From contig BDSL01000045.1 in assembly GCA_003116995.1 (NCBI GenBank), positions 124,001-188,000 on the forward strand: a stretch of DNA of 64,000 nucleotides. The letters run 5' to 3'. The translations under genes were made by a program, and so were the position numbers. The stretch's first letter is position 1; every line of letters starts with the position of its first letter. Shown here one piece after another: positions 12,501-23,003 of the stretch. The notes beneath the pieces are model-generated. The model saw only the letters and a program-made list of their open reading frames with translations. It was not told where the DNA came from and searched no databases. Source of the stretch: Yamagishiella unicocca (taxonomy: Eukaryota > Chlorophyta > Chlorophyceae > Chlamydomonadales > Volvocaceae).

Positions 12501-13830
12501 CTAGCCACCTAGCCACCTAGCCACCAAGCCACCTAGCCACCTAGCCACCTAGCCACCTAGCCGCCTAGCCACCTAGCCACCTAGCCACCTAGCCACCTAG
12601 CCACCAAGCCACCTAGCCACCTAGCCACCTAGCCGCCTAGCCACCTAGCCACCTAGCCACCTAGCCACCTAGCCACCTAGCCACCTAGCCACCTAGCCAC
12701 CTAGCCACCTAGCCACCTAGCCACCTAGCCACCTAGCCACCTAGCCACCTAGCCACCTAGCCGCCTAGCCGCCTAGACGTGAAATTCATCGCGGCGGCAG
12801 CAGCGGCCTCGACGACACCGTTGTTCCTGCCCATGACCCCCCCCCGGGCCCCCCTGACACCGCCATCAGGCGTGTGGGCAGGCACGCCCCGCGCCGCCAT
12901 GGACGTGATCTCGGGGCGCCTGCAGGGACTGGAGAGCGTGCTGGAGCGAGCCGCAGCCAGGGGGCTGGTGCGGGGGATACCCGCCCTGACGTGGGCCTTC
13001 CCCGCGCCGGGCCTGGTCGGTGACGAGGCGGCCGTCGTGAGCAACAGCGCCCGGGGCCGCAGCTACAGCGCGGCGCAGCTGGGGCAGGCGCTGAGAGACG
13101 CGGGGGCACCGGAGGTAGGGGCGCAGGGCGGTGGGTTGCAAGGAAGACCCGTGTACGAGGGAAAGACGTTTAGGACAGACGTTTGGAGATGCGCGAGTGA
13201 GGACTTGGGTGAGAAACGGAAGTGGGAGGTCGGTGGGGGGCGGGGCGGAAGCCGGGCAGGGCCGGGGACAGGAGCAGCCGGGCAGGGCCGGGGACACGGG
13301 AGGCGCCAGGGTGAGGGCATAAGTTCGAACCTCGCCCGCCCAGTTTCACCCATTTGCCTTCGAGGGCCCAGAGGCTCGTCAGAGGCGGGAACCCCCAGCC
13401 CCATACGCTGCCTTCCCTCCCTGGCCTCTTCTCGACCTCTTCACTCCCAGGACCCAATGCGCCCCTGCCTCCCGCCGCCCCCTCTTCCCCCGGCCCTTAG
13501 ACCGCTGCCTTCTGGGAAGCCTCCGTACCCACCATCACGCCGCCGCCCAACGTCACCGCGCACTGCTTCTACAGCTACGGCATTCAAACCGCGGTGCACG
13601 TGGGCTACAGCCAGCCCGATTTCAGCGACCCGAGGCCGACGGTGACGTATGGCGACGGCGACGTCACGGTGCCGTACACCAGCCTGGCGGCGTGCCGGCT
13701 CTGGGCGGGGCAGCAGGCGGCGCAGGTGCGCTCGTCCAGCTACTATGGAGTGGTTCACGCGATGCTGACGGCGGTGCCGGAGGCGCTGCAGGACATCGTG
13801 GACGCGGTGGCCGGCGGGGCGGAGGAGTGA
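9528..13830 (+). CDS. Lecithin:cholesterol acyltransferase-like (LCAT/PDAT family) enzyme
   Basis: An alpha/beta-hydrolase predicted to move acyl groups from phospholipid, or to act as a phospholipase. Length is 524 aa in six exons: 9528-10009, 10768-10881, 11241-11438, 11966-12171, 12870-13114, 13501-13830. All phases agree. LCAT signatures in order: IYLPPLTGTELLARLEDKP, then PHWWCPRR, NLRLVPG, and the nucleophile elbow LLGLSLGAS (Ser about 302). The acid is in YGDGDVTVP (Asp about 469) and the histidine in GVVHAML (His about 501). Intron 4 (12172-12869) uses a GC donor (CAG|GCAAGT). The first ATG of the open frame is at 9528. The roughly 145 residues before the conserved core are low-complexity Ala/Gly/Glu-rich, so the start or an extra N-terminal intron is uncertain. 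The exact substrate cannot be told. Confidence 0.87.
10020..10085. repeat. 17-bp tandem repeat at the start of LCAT intron 1
   Basis: Nearly four copies of GGCGGCTGCTGGGGTGT begin about 10 bp after the GTGGGT donor at 10010. Confidence 0.9.
11151..11186 (-). repeat. Dispersed intronic repeat, family A, distal half
   Basis: CTATCCTGTCC followed by CGCGTAAACCGGTTTTTA. It matches 5726-5771 and 32517-32562 and lies in LCAT intron 2. It is followed by a short (CA)n tract. Confidence 0.65.
11505..11545 (+). repeat. Dispersed intronic repeat, family B
   Basis: Contains CCGTGAACCGGAATCGGAAC, then GGGAGGAGAA. Close relatives lie near 34511 and 41303. It is in LCAT intron 3, about 70 bp after the donor. 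Confidence 0.55.
12172..12869 (+). other. GC-AG intron (LCAT intron 4)
   Basis: Exon 4 ends ATATCAG and the intron opens with GCAAGT. Exon 5 starts after CCATCAG with GCGTGTGGG. Only this junction gives the family-typical ISGVWAGTP with correct phase. The intron holds the 8-bp satellite at 12472-12776. Confidence 0.85.
12472..12776. repeat. 8-bp CTAGCCAC satellite
   Basis: About 38 head-to-tail copies of CTAGCCAC, a few with CCAAG or CCGCC variants, so CTAG recurs every 8 bp. It fills much of the GC-AG intron of the LCAT-like gene. There are no spacers, so it is not a CRISPR array. Confidence 0.97.
13132..13215 (+). repeat. Dispersed intronic repeat, family A, long copy
   Basis: Contains GGAAGACCCGTG, then GAAAGACGTTTAGGACAGAC, then GAGATGCG, then GACTTGGGTGAG. 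The reverse complement of 20431-20510 shows the same series. It lies in LCAT intron 5, 20 bp after the donor. Confidence 0.8.
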
Positions 13831-14039
13831 GAGGAGGGGTGGCATGGAAGCGCGTGTGGGTGATGTGAAGCAAAGTATCTGACGGGCTAAGATACGGTGG
13901 GGAGGGGAGGCGGCGGTGGAGAGGCCGCGGTGGGGAGGCATGCAGTGGGTATCGTATGATCAGACATCAGGCTGGGTAAGCTGAGGCAGGTGCGGTGGGG
14001 CAAAGGCAGGGTGCCCCAGCCAGTGCGTGCACCGCCGCG

Positions 14040-16170
14040 TCACTGAGGGGGCGAATGCGGTGGACTGGCATGTACGTGTCGCGCGCAAGGAAAGGTACTC
14101 TTTGAACTTACCGTCGTACTTATGAGCCGCTTCTGAGCCGCTTTGGCGTTCCGAACGCAAGGGATGCTATGTTTTCTAAATGAGCCGTTGCGATGTTGTG
14201 CGCACGGTTGGGTCGTTGTCGACGCGGGTCTGCGGCGTAGGCTGAGCGCAAACGCGCAAAAGCGTTTTGGAAATGTGCTACTGCTAGCTACGACGGCGGT
14301 GTGTACGACCCTTTGCAAATTTGTTGCATGTTGAGGGCAGCCTTTACATCTGCAACATTGTACGACAAGACTACTGTGGCTATGGCTAGGTTCGTTAGGA
14401 TTCATTTGCATGTGCGCATCCAGGCTGGCTGGCCAAACGGCTTTCGATTGCTGCCGCTGGCGGGAGACGTAGGAGGAAGCACACCACCACCACCGCGTAT
14501 TTGGATGTGTGTGTTGACGCCTCACCCGCGCCAGGCCACACAAGACGTTTGCCACCGCCGGCCGTTGCGCAATCTGGACCAACGAATGTACTTCGTAGGA
14601 TGGAGCAATGGCAACTGCGCCCCTTTGCGTTATTGGGACCGAACCGCGAGGATTCATGGGGTGCCTAAAAGGTGCCGGTTCAGAGGCCCTAGTTGTGGGG
14701 ACAGGATCAAAGCACCAGCACGCGTCGAGTAAGGTTCCCGAACGAACCCCATTCCTACAGTCTCCCACAATGATCCATCGTGTCGTGCCGCCTGCAAACT
14801 CGATGCGCATACGGTGGTTTTGCCAGTCCTGGGCGATAGCTATGACAATGCGTGCCGCAAGGCTTGGCGCCATGGCCAGACGGGATCGGATGAGGGTAAT
14901 GTTCTGGTTCGGCTTTACGACCAGACTGTAGTTGTCATTCTGCCCAGCTCTAAGCCAAACCAGGCCCGGGAGAACAGCGCGCCGTTTTGTCAGCAAGCGG
15001 CCGGCACTTTTGCGGCACACACTGCGCTATTTCTCGTCGTAGATTGTACCGGGGCTGCCGATCCATATCTTCAAGTTAGGCAGAGCTCACGCGGTGCGGG
15101 TAAGAGCTGGGTGCGCCGTATGGGTTGTGTGCCTGTATGGTGGGCAGGCTAAACCAAATGTTGCAAAACGTCGAGGGACATGGAACGTGCCAAACGTTGA
15201 AATGCCCCAATTAGACGCACTAATCGTGGCTTTTTGAGCAATTAATTTGTGCATTTGAGTGCCAGGTTGTATCTCGGCAACTGTCCCGCAAGCAACGCTG
15301 CAACCTTTGTATGGAAGTTATGCGCAACTACTCATCCCCGAAATTTGAGCAATTTGCAGTGGTGTGCTAATTGCATACGGTATGATCATGAGCCCGCTTC
15401 GTTTCCCGTTGAGCATGTATGGCAGTACCTCACTTGTTCGACTGCTCCACTGCCGACCACTACGTTGCTTACAGCGTCGCAGATATATTCAAGGAACACA
15501 AGCTGGACTGAACAGTATCCGCGCCATAGCCATATACGTCTCACAGCTATGCCGGGTACCGGTATTCTGTGTTGGTCAGACTTGCCAAACTTCGACTTCC
15601 GATCCTGGAATTCTGTTATGTTTTCATTACAGACAAGATCTCTCACTGCATCGAGCGAAACTTTAGATACGAAGCTGTAGGCGGAAACTTCCTTGCTGAA
15701 AGCTGGCTGCGTACGGCGTCCTCGCGGCGGGCGCGACGAATTACTCACACTGGTGTACACGTGTGATGCTCCTGTAACCGGATGCTGCCGATATGGCAAA
15801 ATACACACATACAGCAGCTGATAAATGGATTCCATAGCATTACTTGCCGTGCGCCCTCGTGCGCCCATGACCTGACTAGGCTTCGTCCGTTGCCAGCTAC
15901 AGGGGGTAGATCTACAGTGCACCACAATACGAAGGTATTGCGGAAAGAGGGTTCCGCCATCCTGCTGAAAGCCCTCCACATCCTAGCGGCAGGCACACAC
16001 GACAGGACACGACGCTCAAACGACGGGGAAGGATGAGGTAGGCGTGGTGAGGTCGATGAGGTTGGACGGCTACGTCCAAGGCACTCACCGGCGACAACGT
16101 TAATGGGTGGCCAGGGAAGGCTGGCGTTGGTGGCTTCCTTGGGGAAGACGGGACTGTGTTGCGACACCTG
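14040..16170 (-). CDS. Probable unidentified multi-exon gene (exons not fully resolved)
   Basis: I recognise no family. A 981-nt stop-free frame (15020-14040) and a 594-nt one (15979-15386) lie on the minus strand in DNA of roughly 50% GC, where such lengths are unlikely by chance. Splice-bounded blocks fall inside them. Block 14939-14748 (64 codons, containing SLVVKPNQNITLIRSR) is followed in phase by 14573-14526 (16 codons) and 14456-14112 (115 codons). Further right are KVSLDAVRDLVCNENITEF (within 15685-15553) and LVFLEYICDAVSNVVVGSG. Near 15303-15246 is a possible final exon ending CTN-stop. A block at 16170-16086 (VSQHSPVFPKEATNASLPW) has clean AG and GT borders. I could not find one start codon or join all blocks, so this may be two genes or a decayed one. 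The boundaries given are those of the evidence, not of a finished model. Confidence 0.4.
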
Positions 16171-16341
16171 GAAGGTAGGGTATCATGAAAGGACACGTGG
16201 TGCCATGGCCGCGGTGTTCTGTGCATTGTGCTAGGGGGGTAATGACGGAGGGAGTGAGTGCCACGTTTGGCAACAACGTGAACTGGCTGGCAGCGAGCCA
16301 CCAACCAATGGCTGCTGAGCCATCCTTAAAAGCACATACTT

Positions 16342-16430
16342 GTACCATAGTCCTCGTAGCGACACAACTTGTACCATAGTCCTCGTAGCGACACAACTTG
16401 TACCGTCGTCCTCGTAGCGACACAAAGATC
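16342..16430. repeat. 29-bp tandem repeat, three copies
   Basis: Three copies of a unit containing ACCATAGTCCTCGTAGCGAC, the third with ACCGTCGTCC. It lies in the lower-GC region between the LCAT-like and CAP genes. Confidence 0.85.
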
Positions 16431-17961
16431 CAGGCTATGCCGATTAACGAAGTGAGCCGCCACAAGCCTCAGGCGCGGCGCGAAAACTACCTGTAACTTG
16501 GACATACGTCAAGCTTCCACTTTTGAAGGCCTGACCGTTTATTACCGGCACCAGCAGGGAGACTGGAGGAACCGATAATCACAATGCATGAGTAGTAACT
16601 CATGACAGTGGGTTCCAGACCATACGGTAGTGCCATCGGCAGCACCACCTGACACTGAAAGTGACATAGGAAGAAGAACACGGAAGAACCCAACCGACCG
16701 AGATACGGCAAGCCGCCAGATTCCCCGAATAAGGGCCCAGAAAACTAGCAACCGCCCAGGGGGGAGTAGCTCAAAGGGCCCTAACATCGCCAGTACGCCA
16801 AATGTAGCCCAAGCAGCCCCTCTCGCAGAGAAACCACGAGGTGCTTGTGGCCTTTGAGGCTGTGCAACGGCTACATACAGGCTACAATACGATAATGGAT
16901 TTGGTGGCAGCCCATGTTTATCAACGTGCAAGTGGCTGCGAGTGCAGGCCGCAATCGTCTGGACAATGATTATGATCCGATCGATGATGGTTGTGCTGCG
17001 GACTTAAGGCACATGCGACCAATAGAGTTTCGTCGGGTACTTGAACTGCTGGTCAGGGCTGGCATTGGGCAATATATGAAGCGTACCAGCATATTGACCT
17101 TATGTCCATACACATCCGGCTCATCTCAAGTCGGCTTTACCTGGGCCGCAATTTGCGTCAGGACTGAGCGTGGAATGGGTCACATCATACTTCACGCGCG
17201 TGCCTTTATCATTGATTCACCTAAATCGTTTGACATGTTTTGACGTGATATGGGTGTGTCCTGATGGGGAAGCTGAGGGTAGGCATCAGGATACGTGGAT
17301 ACGACCTACAGGCAACTGAAATCGCAGTATTCAAATTTGCACGGGATATGACACGTCAAGAACGGTGCCAATCCTCCAGCAGCTCATATATCTAATGCGC
17401 CTATCCCTACATTGAACTGCGTTCAGAATTACAAACTGCCCTACGCCGTACAACGACCAAAGGTGGCTTGGATTCATGCTCGTCACTGGAATGTACGACA
17501 GAACACCTTGACTCGCTCCGCTGAGGTGAATCGTCTGACAGGTAGCTTGCAGTATAGGCTAAAGTGTAGCAAGCCAAGAAGCGCCTGTCCGTCTCCATTG
17601 GAGACTGCCAGCCTCCCATCCGTGTCGCCTCACGCGTTATATAGTATCGTTTCTAGTCACATTGTTAGACAGTATATTCATCTCGATCGTCCTGCATTCT
17701 AGGGAGCTGTGATTGACACGCGATAGACAGACACTTTTCCAGCCGACCCACGCGTAGAGGCTTAGTTGTGATATGCTTAGCTGAAATAAAATCTATACAT
17801 TAGGTTTTTTAAGGAGGTCCCAATCCCCCGTCCCTGAACACTATGTTGCGCCGGGCGAGCCTCGTTCTTCCACTGCTGGCTGGTGAGGCTCATGGCAGAT
17901 TCAAGGCTTTTAATGCAAAGCAGAATACGTAGTTAATTTATAAACGAACTTGTAACAACAG
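16431..17961. other. Lower-GC intergenic stretch with no assignable gene
   Basis: A hydrophobic minus-strand frame (16931-16542, containing WATFGVLAMLGPFELLPPG) could be an upstream exon of the unidentified gene at 14-16 kb. I found no supported junctions. The remainder up to the CAP-gene start shows no family resemblance on either strand. Confidence 0.35.
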
Positions 17962-20900
17962 ATGGTTCTGATCGTGCCATTCGCAGTTGTCATCGCTTGC
18001 GCTAGCGCGGTCAGCGCACGCACAGCAACGGCACGGTAAGCGCGGCTAAGTGAATACGAAGCCATACAGCATATCATACTAGCAGATGCGTGCGTCAACG
18101 ATGGAACCTGAGCGAATGTATGTCCGTCGTCTCAAACGTGCTACGGCCTCTTTCAGGTGGCCAACGGATCGCGCCAGGAACGCTGTGGGCGACATTTCCA
18201 TTGCAAGAAGAGAGCACGTACTCTCAATAGACTACGAATCCCAATATAGTCCACAGGCGATGCCTGACGCACCCGCGAGCCCAGATTGGGATTCAGGCTG
18301 GGAAGAAGTCTTTGAAAATCAAATCAACCGGCGTAAGAAGCGGCCTCCTCCGCCGCCGTTCCTGGCCGAGCCCCCACCGCTCGAGGAGCCAGCAGCGCTA
18401 CCGCCGTTGGCGCCCAATATGCCACCCCCTCGCTCCAATCCACCCTCACCCCGGCCACCACCATCCCCCCGTCCTCCCAGACCGTTTCCATCGCCCATTC
18501 GCCAGAGGTCTCCCCCGCCGCCTCCCCCCTATCCGCCGCCGCCAGCGCCTCCTTCGCTGCCGCGTCCGCCGTCACCACCTCCACGACCACCACCGCCATC
18601 CCCCCGGCCTCCCAGACCGTCTCCATCGCCCATCCGCCAGAGGTCACCACCGCCCCCGCATACGCCCCCCCGGTCACCTTCGCTGCCGCCGTCGCTCAAA
18701 TTGCTACCACCGCCTGCCCGCCTCAGGCCCGCCTCGCCGTCTCCCCCGAATTTCCCCCCGGAGGCACCGTCCCCACCGCCGCCACCGCCTGACCAGCCAC
18801 TGCCGGCCCCCACCCTGCCGACTCCCGCTACTACTCCTCCACTTTCGGCCCCACCGCTGTCACCACCGGGGCCACCTGAGTCGCCAAGGGCTTCACTTCC
18901 GCCGCCCCCATCGCCAGTACCCCCACCGCCGCCTCCGTTGGCAACACCGCCATCGCCCGAACCGTCGGTTTCGCCACCATCATCCCCGTCCTCTCCCCAG
19001 CCTTCACCCCCGCCCTCTCCCCGCCCGCCGCCGCCAGTCAGATGGCCTCCACCCCCGCCGTCACCCCGGCCGTCACCCCCGCCGTCTCCCCAGCCTTCAC
19101 CCCCGCCCTCTCCTCGCCCGCCACCGCCAGTCAGATGGCCTTCACCCCCGCCCTCACCCCGGCCGTCGCCCCCACCGTCTCCCCAGCGTTCACCCCCGCC
19201 GTCACCCCGGCCGTCACCACCACCGTCTCCCCAGCCTTTACCCCCGCCGTCACCCCGGCCGTCACCACCACCATCTCCCCAGCCTTCACCCCCGCCCTCT
19301 CCCCGCCCGCCACCGCCAGTCAGATGGCCTCCACCCCCGCCGTCACCCCGGCCGTCACCACCACCGTCTCCCCAGCCTTCACCCCCACCCTCACCCCGGC
19401 CGTCACCCCCGCCATCTCCCCAGCCTTCACCCCCGCCCTCTCCCCGCCCGCCGCCGCCAGTCAGGTGGCCTTCACCCGCCAGAACGCCACCGTCCCCCCC
19501 ACCGTCCCCTCGCCCTCCGCCCCGGATATCGCCCCCTCCCAAACCTCGACCACCACCCCATCCGATATGGCCCATGGATCCTCAGCCCCCTACCCATCCA
19601 CCCTCGCCGCCGTTGTCACCAACCTCGCCCCCGCCCCCTCCAAGGCCTCCACCACCACGCCCGACGCCGCCAGCATTCCTAATCCCGAGCGTGCTGCGTA
19701 AGTCATGGCGAAGAAAGGGTGCTGTCACGGGAAACCGCGGCGCGCGATTGGGCCTTGTGCCCCTGCCTGCCCCTTTTCAAGCGTGGTGCCGCAGCCCCGG
19801 CTCCTTTTGCCGCCGCACTGGGGCCTTATGCCTTGGCACCGCGGACGCACGGTGTGCGCCCAGGCCCTGCCGTACAGCGTCAGAAGGGGGGTCACCGGTG
19901 TGACACCTTTTGTCCGGATCAGTCCAAGTCATGATTTGTAATGGTGCTTCCCCACCCGCACCCGTCGGCCTGCTCTTTGCCCTCCTCAGTTGACGCCCAC
20001 AACGCCTTCCGCATGCTCAGCGGCGTGCCCAACCTGACGTGGAGCGACGAGCTCGCGATCTCCGCACAGCAGTGGAGCGATGTGTGCCTGTGGGAGCACT
20101 CGCACGGACCGTTCGGGGAGAACTTAGGTGGGTGGCGTGGAAACGTGTTTTGGGCTGGCGGGCTGGCGTGGGTGGTGCAACATGTGTGAGGCGAGGCTGG
20201 TTCACGCTGGGAAGCGGGGCTGGGGCGTGAATGGGCCAGGACCTGTGCTTTCTGCCACAAACATCGCACCAATTCGGCGCCGCGCCGTTCGTGCCGCCGA
20301 TGTAGTCGTCCATGATGCCGATGGCAGGGGCTGTCCGGGTGTCCGCGGAGGGCGGAACCATGACGACCACCACAACCTCCCCTCCCTCCCTCCCTCCCCG
20401 GGCCCCGGCTCCGTTTTCCCTCCCTCTCCCCAACCCAGTTCTCCAGCATGCATCTCAAAACGTCTGTCCTAAACGTTTTTTCCGGCATCCACGGGTCTTC
20501 CTCGAAACCCTCTCCCCCTCTCCTGCCGCAGCCCTGGGCACCTTCCGGTCCGGTGTGGAGCTGGCGCGCGGCGTGGGCCTGTGGACAGACGAGGTGTGCG
20601 ACTATGACTGGAACTACCCCGGCTTCAGCCAGGATACTGGCCACTTCACCCAGGTGGGCACACTGGCAGCCATCTCCTCCGCAGACGCCTTCCTCCTTCC
20701 CCTCCTCCGCCTCCCTCTGCGCCTCGCCCGCTGGGGAGCTCCCTGCCCTCTGAGAGCTAGCTAGGGTTTCGGGGTCCGGGGCTTCACCGCCGCCGGCTTA
20801 ACCACCTGCCCTGAAGCGGGTAGCGCCATCCCGAGGGACGGGCAGCCAACTGCCCAAGCAACCGGCGCTTGTCCTAGCTAGGGTTTTGCAGCGGCTGAGG

Positions 20901-21410
20901 GTGTTTTGTTGCTGCTCGCCGCGACCTTCACGCACCGCGTGCAGGTATCATGGAAGAACACGCAGCGGGTGGGCTGCGGCTTCCGGGTCTGCAGCCCGGT
21001 TGTGGACGGGTACGGAGCCTGCAAGGCGTGTGGAGTGCTCACTTGCCAGTACTGGCCCCCCGGTAAGATAGAGGCATGAGTGCGTCGCGGGCGACAGGGC
21101 GCATACCAATGCGCTGACTGGCCGGCCCTGGCCACACATGGCTGCTGCGTGAGGCGGTGCGGGCAAAAGGTGCTCATGGTCCATCGGCATTCATCCAACC
21201 AACACATAAGGATCAGATGCTCAAACAGTCATCAGGCCATCATGCATCACTCCAACTGTATGACGCGCTGTTGCGCCCCTTATGACTTGCTTCCTCATAG
21301 CCGCAAATGCCCTGCACGCTTCGTTGCGCGCCGCAGGCAACTATCTGTCGACACAGCTGTTCCGGGAGAATGTCCTGAAGCCCAAGAACCTAGCATCGTT
21401 GTGCAACTGA
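17962..21410 (+). CDS. Secreted extensin-like proline-rich protein with C-terminal CAP/PR-1 domain
   Basis: Predicted 688-aa cell-wall or extracellular-matrix protein in six exons: 17962-18035, 18157-19697, 19990-20127, 20532-20653, 20945-21062, 21337-21410. Exon 1 encodes a clear signal peptide (MVLIVPFAVVIACASAVSA). Exon 2 encodes about 460 residues of SPPPSP, PRPSPPPSPQ and PPPVRWP repeats, typical of hydroxyproline-rich volvocine wall proteins. The CAP domain begins at about residue 539 (LDAHNAFRMLSGVPNLTW). It carries GENL, the signature GHFTQVSW and the closing CQYWPPGNY. Paired cysteines suit a secreted fold. The exon 1 to 2 joint was chosen because only the acceptor at 18156 keeps the proline-rich frame. 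CAP proteins have varied roles, so a wall-anchored function is inferred from the fusion. Confidence 0.88.
20431..20510 (-). repeat. Dispersed intronic repeat, family A, long copy
   Basis: The reverse complement reads TTTCGAGGAAGACCCGTGGA, then GAAAAAACGTTTAGGACAGAC, then GAGATGCATGCTGGAGAACTGG. It is the best-preserved copy and lies in CAP-gene intron 3, shortly before the acceptor. Confidence 0.8.
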
Positions 21411-22804
21411 CGTGACAGACAGACAGACACTAGCAGCTTGTTTCGCGAGGCGGGAGGATGCAGCGTGGCTCCCGTTTCGGCATAGCAAAGAGTGCGAAAC
21501 GAGTGAGCTCACGGACAATAGATGCGATGTGGCCCTTCCGATGATATGATAAGGATTTGCGGGCATGCTAGCTAGCCATTAGCTTCAGGCTTAGGATGTT
21601 GGATGGGTGAAGCGCGCAAGCGTAATACTGAGCGCTGCACCGTTACCCGTGCAGCGTGGCATTGCTGAACGATACCGAGTTGAGGCATGATTAGGTAGGA
21701 CCGTCAGGACGTGTGAGAGCTTTTGTGACGTTGTTCCGCTTTCTTCCTCGCCAGCAGCAAAATTTGCGCTTACCGCAGGAACGGGGACCATATGAATTTT
21801 CCGCGGAGAGTTGCACTGGACTAACCGTTAGGGCCGTTGCAGTGTTGCACACAAGTTGAGTAACTATGGTGTAGTTTTCTTCTGTCCTACCTTTCAACGG
21901 TTTGCTGTTGCTATGTGAGTTGACTTACACACGCGGGTGTGGCGCTAGGTCGCCACGACCCAAAGTATGATAATTTACGTGTTGTGATGTTGCACAGAGC
22001 GGCGAAACGTTTGTTAATCGGCGCAGGCTGTGACCGCGTCAGCGGCATGCGTGCAGTGTACCAGGGTACGTACCAAAAGTACGGCTCCACGTAAATTACG
22101 TGTGGGGGGTGATGCGTTGGTGGAGCCAGCCAGGAGCGCGGCCAACCCACCTTCCCGTTAGTGTTTTACTTTCGTTTCTCAGCAATCATCGAGACGGCCG
22201 TGCTTGCGTCGCGGCAACATGTTTTGATCACAACATTAGGTTCGCATTTAGTGCAGTATTTATGGGATTGCAGTAAGGTCGGCAGATGGCAGCCAAGTGC
22301 GAGGGAGACGCTTTGTAAGGCGTTTCCTTTCGTCAATGGTCGGCGATGCGCCCGATGGCTCTGCCGCGTGGTCTGGAGCTGCAGGCTGCTGCAGCTAGTA
22401 ACAATATGGTGGTATATTACGGCGCGGCTGGTGGCCGTAAGGTGGCGGCTCCCAGGCACGGGCGAGTGGAGCAGGGTAGGCACGTAGGCATCGACAATCA
22501 GTACTAATCCGTTACCAATTAGTTACCAGTTACCAACCACGACTGCGCGTTTTTAGTCTGCCTGGCAGACCCAGCACCGGTCCTCAGAAGCTCAACTGAC
22601 CGATCGAGACGACCTTGCTGCAATCCAAGCAATTCACGCTCAACTACCCGAACGCTCTCTCCGTGCACGGCATAGTAGTCGCCTATCGGCACAATGCCTG
22701 ACTAGGACACAGCGGTGTAGCCTAAAACGCCGGGCCACCAACCAAGTCGGCGCTATCCGATAGGAACGAAAGGAAAATCGCCCTGCAATGACCCTTTTGG
22801 TTGA
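21411..22804. other. Convergent intergenic region between the CAP and MGST3 genes
   Basis: It presumably holds the 3' UTRs of the plus-strand CAP gene and part of that of the minus-strand MGST3 gene. There are no frames with family resemblance, and composition is lower-GC than the genes. I see nothing else. Confidence 0.45.
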
Positions 22805-22809
22805 TTACA
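22805..22809 (-). terminator. Putative TGTAA poly(A) signal for the MGST3 gene
   Basis: TTACA on the plus strand reads TGTAA on the minus strand, about 195 nt downstream of the MGST3 stop. TGTAA is the usual volvocine poly(A) signal. Confidence 0.55.
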
Positions 22810-23003
22810 ACTAATCCAACGTGGTTTCAGCTGCAAAAGACCAACCAATTACTCTCACACCAAAGAGCGGGGTTTTGGCTGTTGAGGAACGCAGGCCCGA
22901 TTTGCCGTCATGATGTTGCGCAACGAAAGAGAAGGTCCGCAGCCGCCTGTGCCATGCTCCATCCACCTGTTGCTGCTGCTGCAACGCCGCAGGTGCTGCC
23001 CAG

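Noticed and set aside
12472..12776. CRISPR-like regular array
   Set aside because: The 8-bp unit is contiguous with no unique spacers, in a eukaryotic intron. It is a satellite.
16755..16830. tRNA-like start (GGGGGAGTAGCTCAA)
   Set aside because: There is no matching B box (GGTTCGA-type), no anticodon stem and no acceptor pairing that I can find.
18529..19575. 348-codon Gly-rich minus-strand frame
   Set aside because: It is the antisense shadow of the proline-rich exon of the CAP gene.
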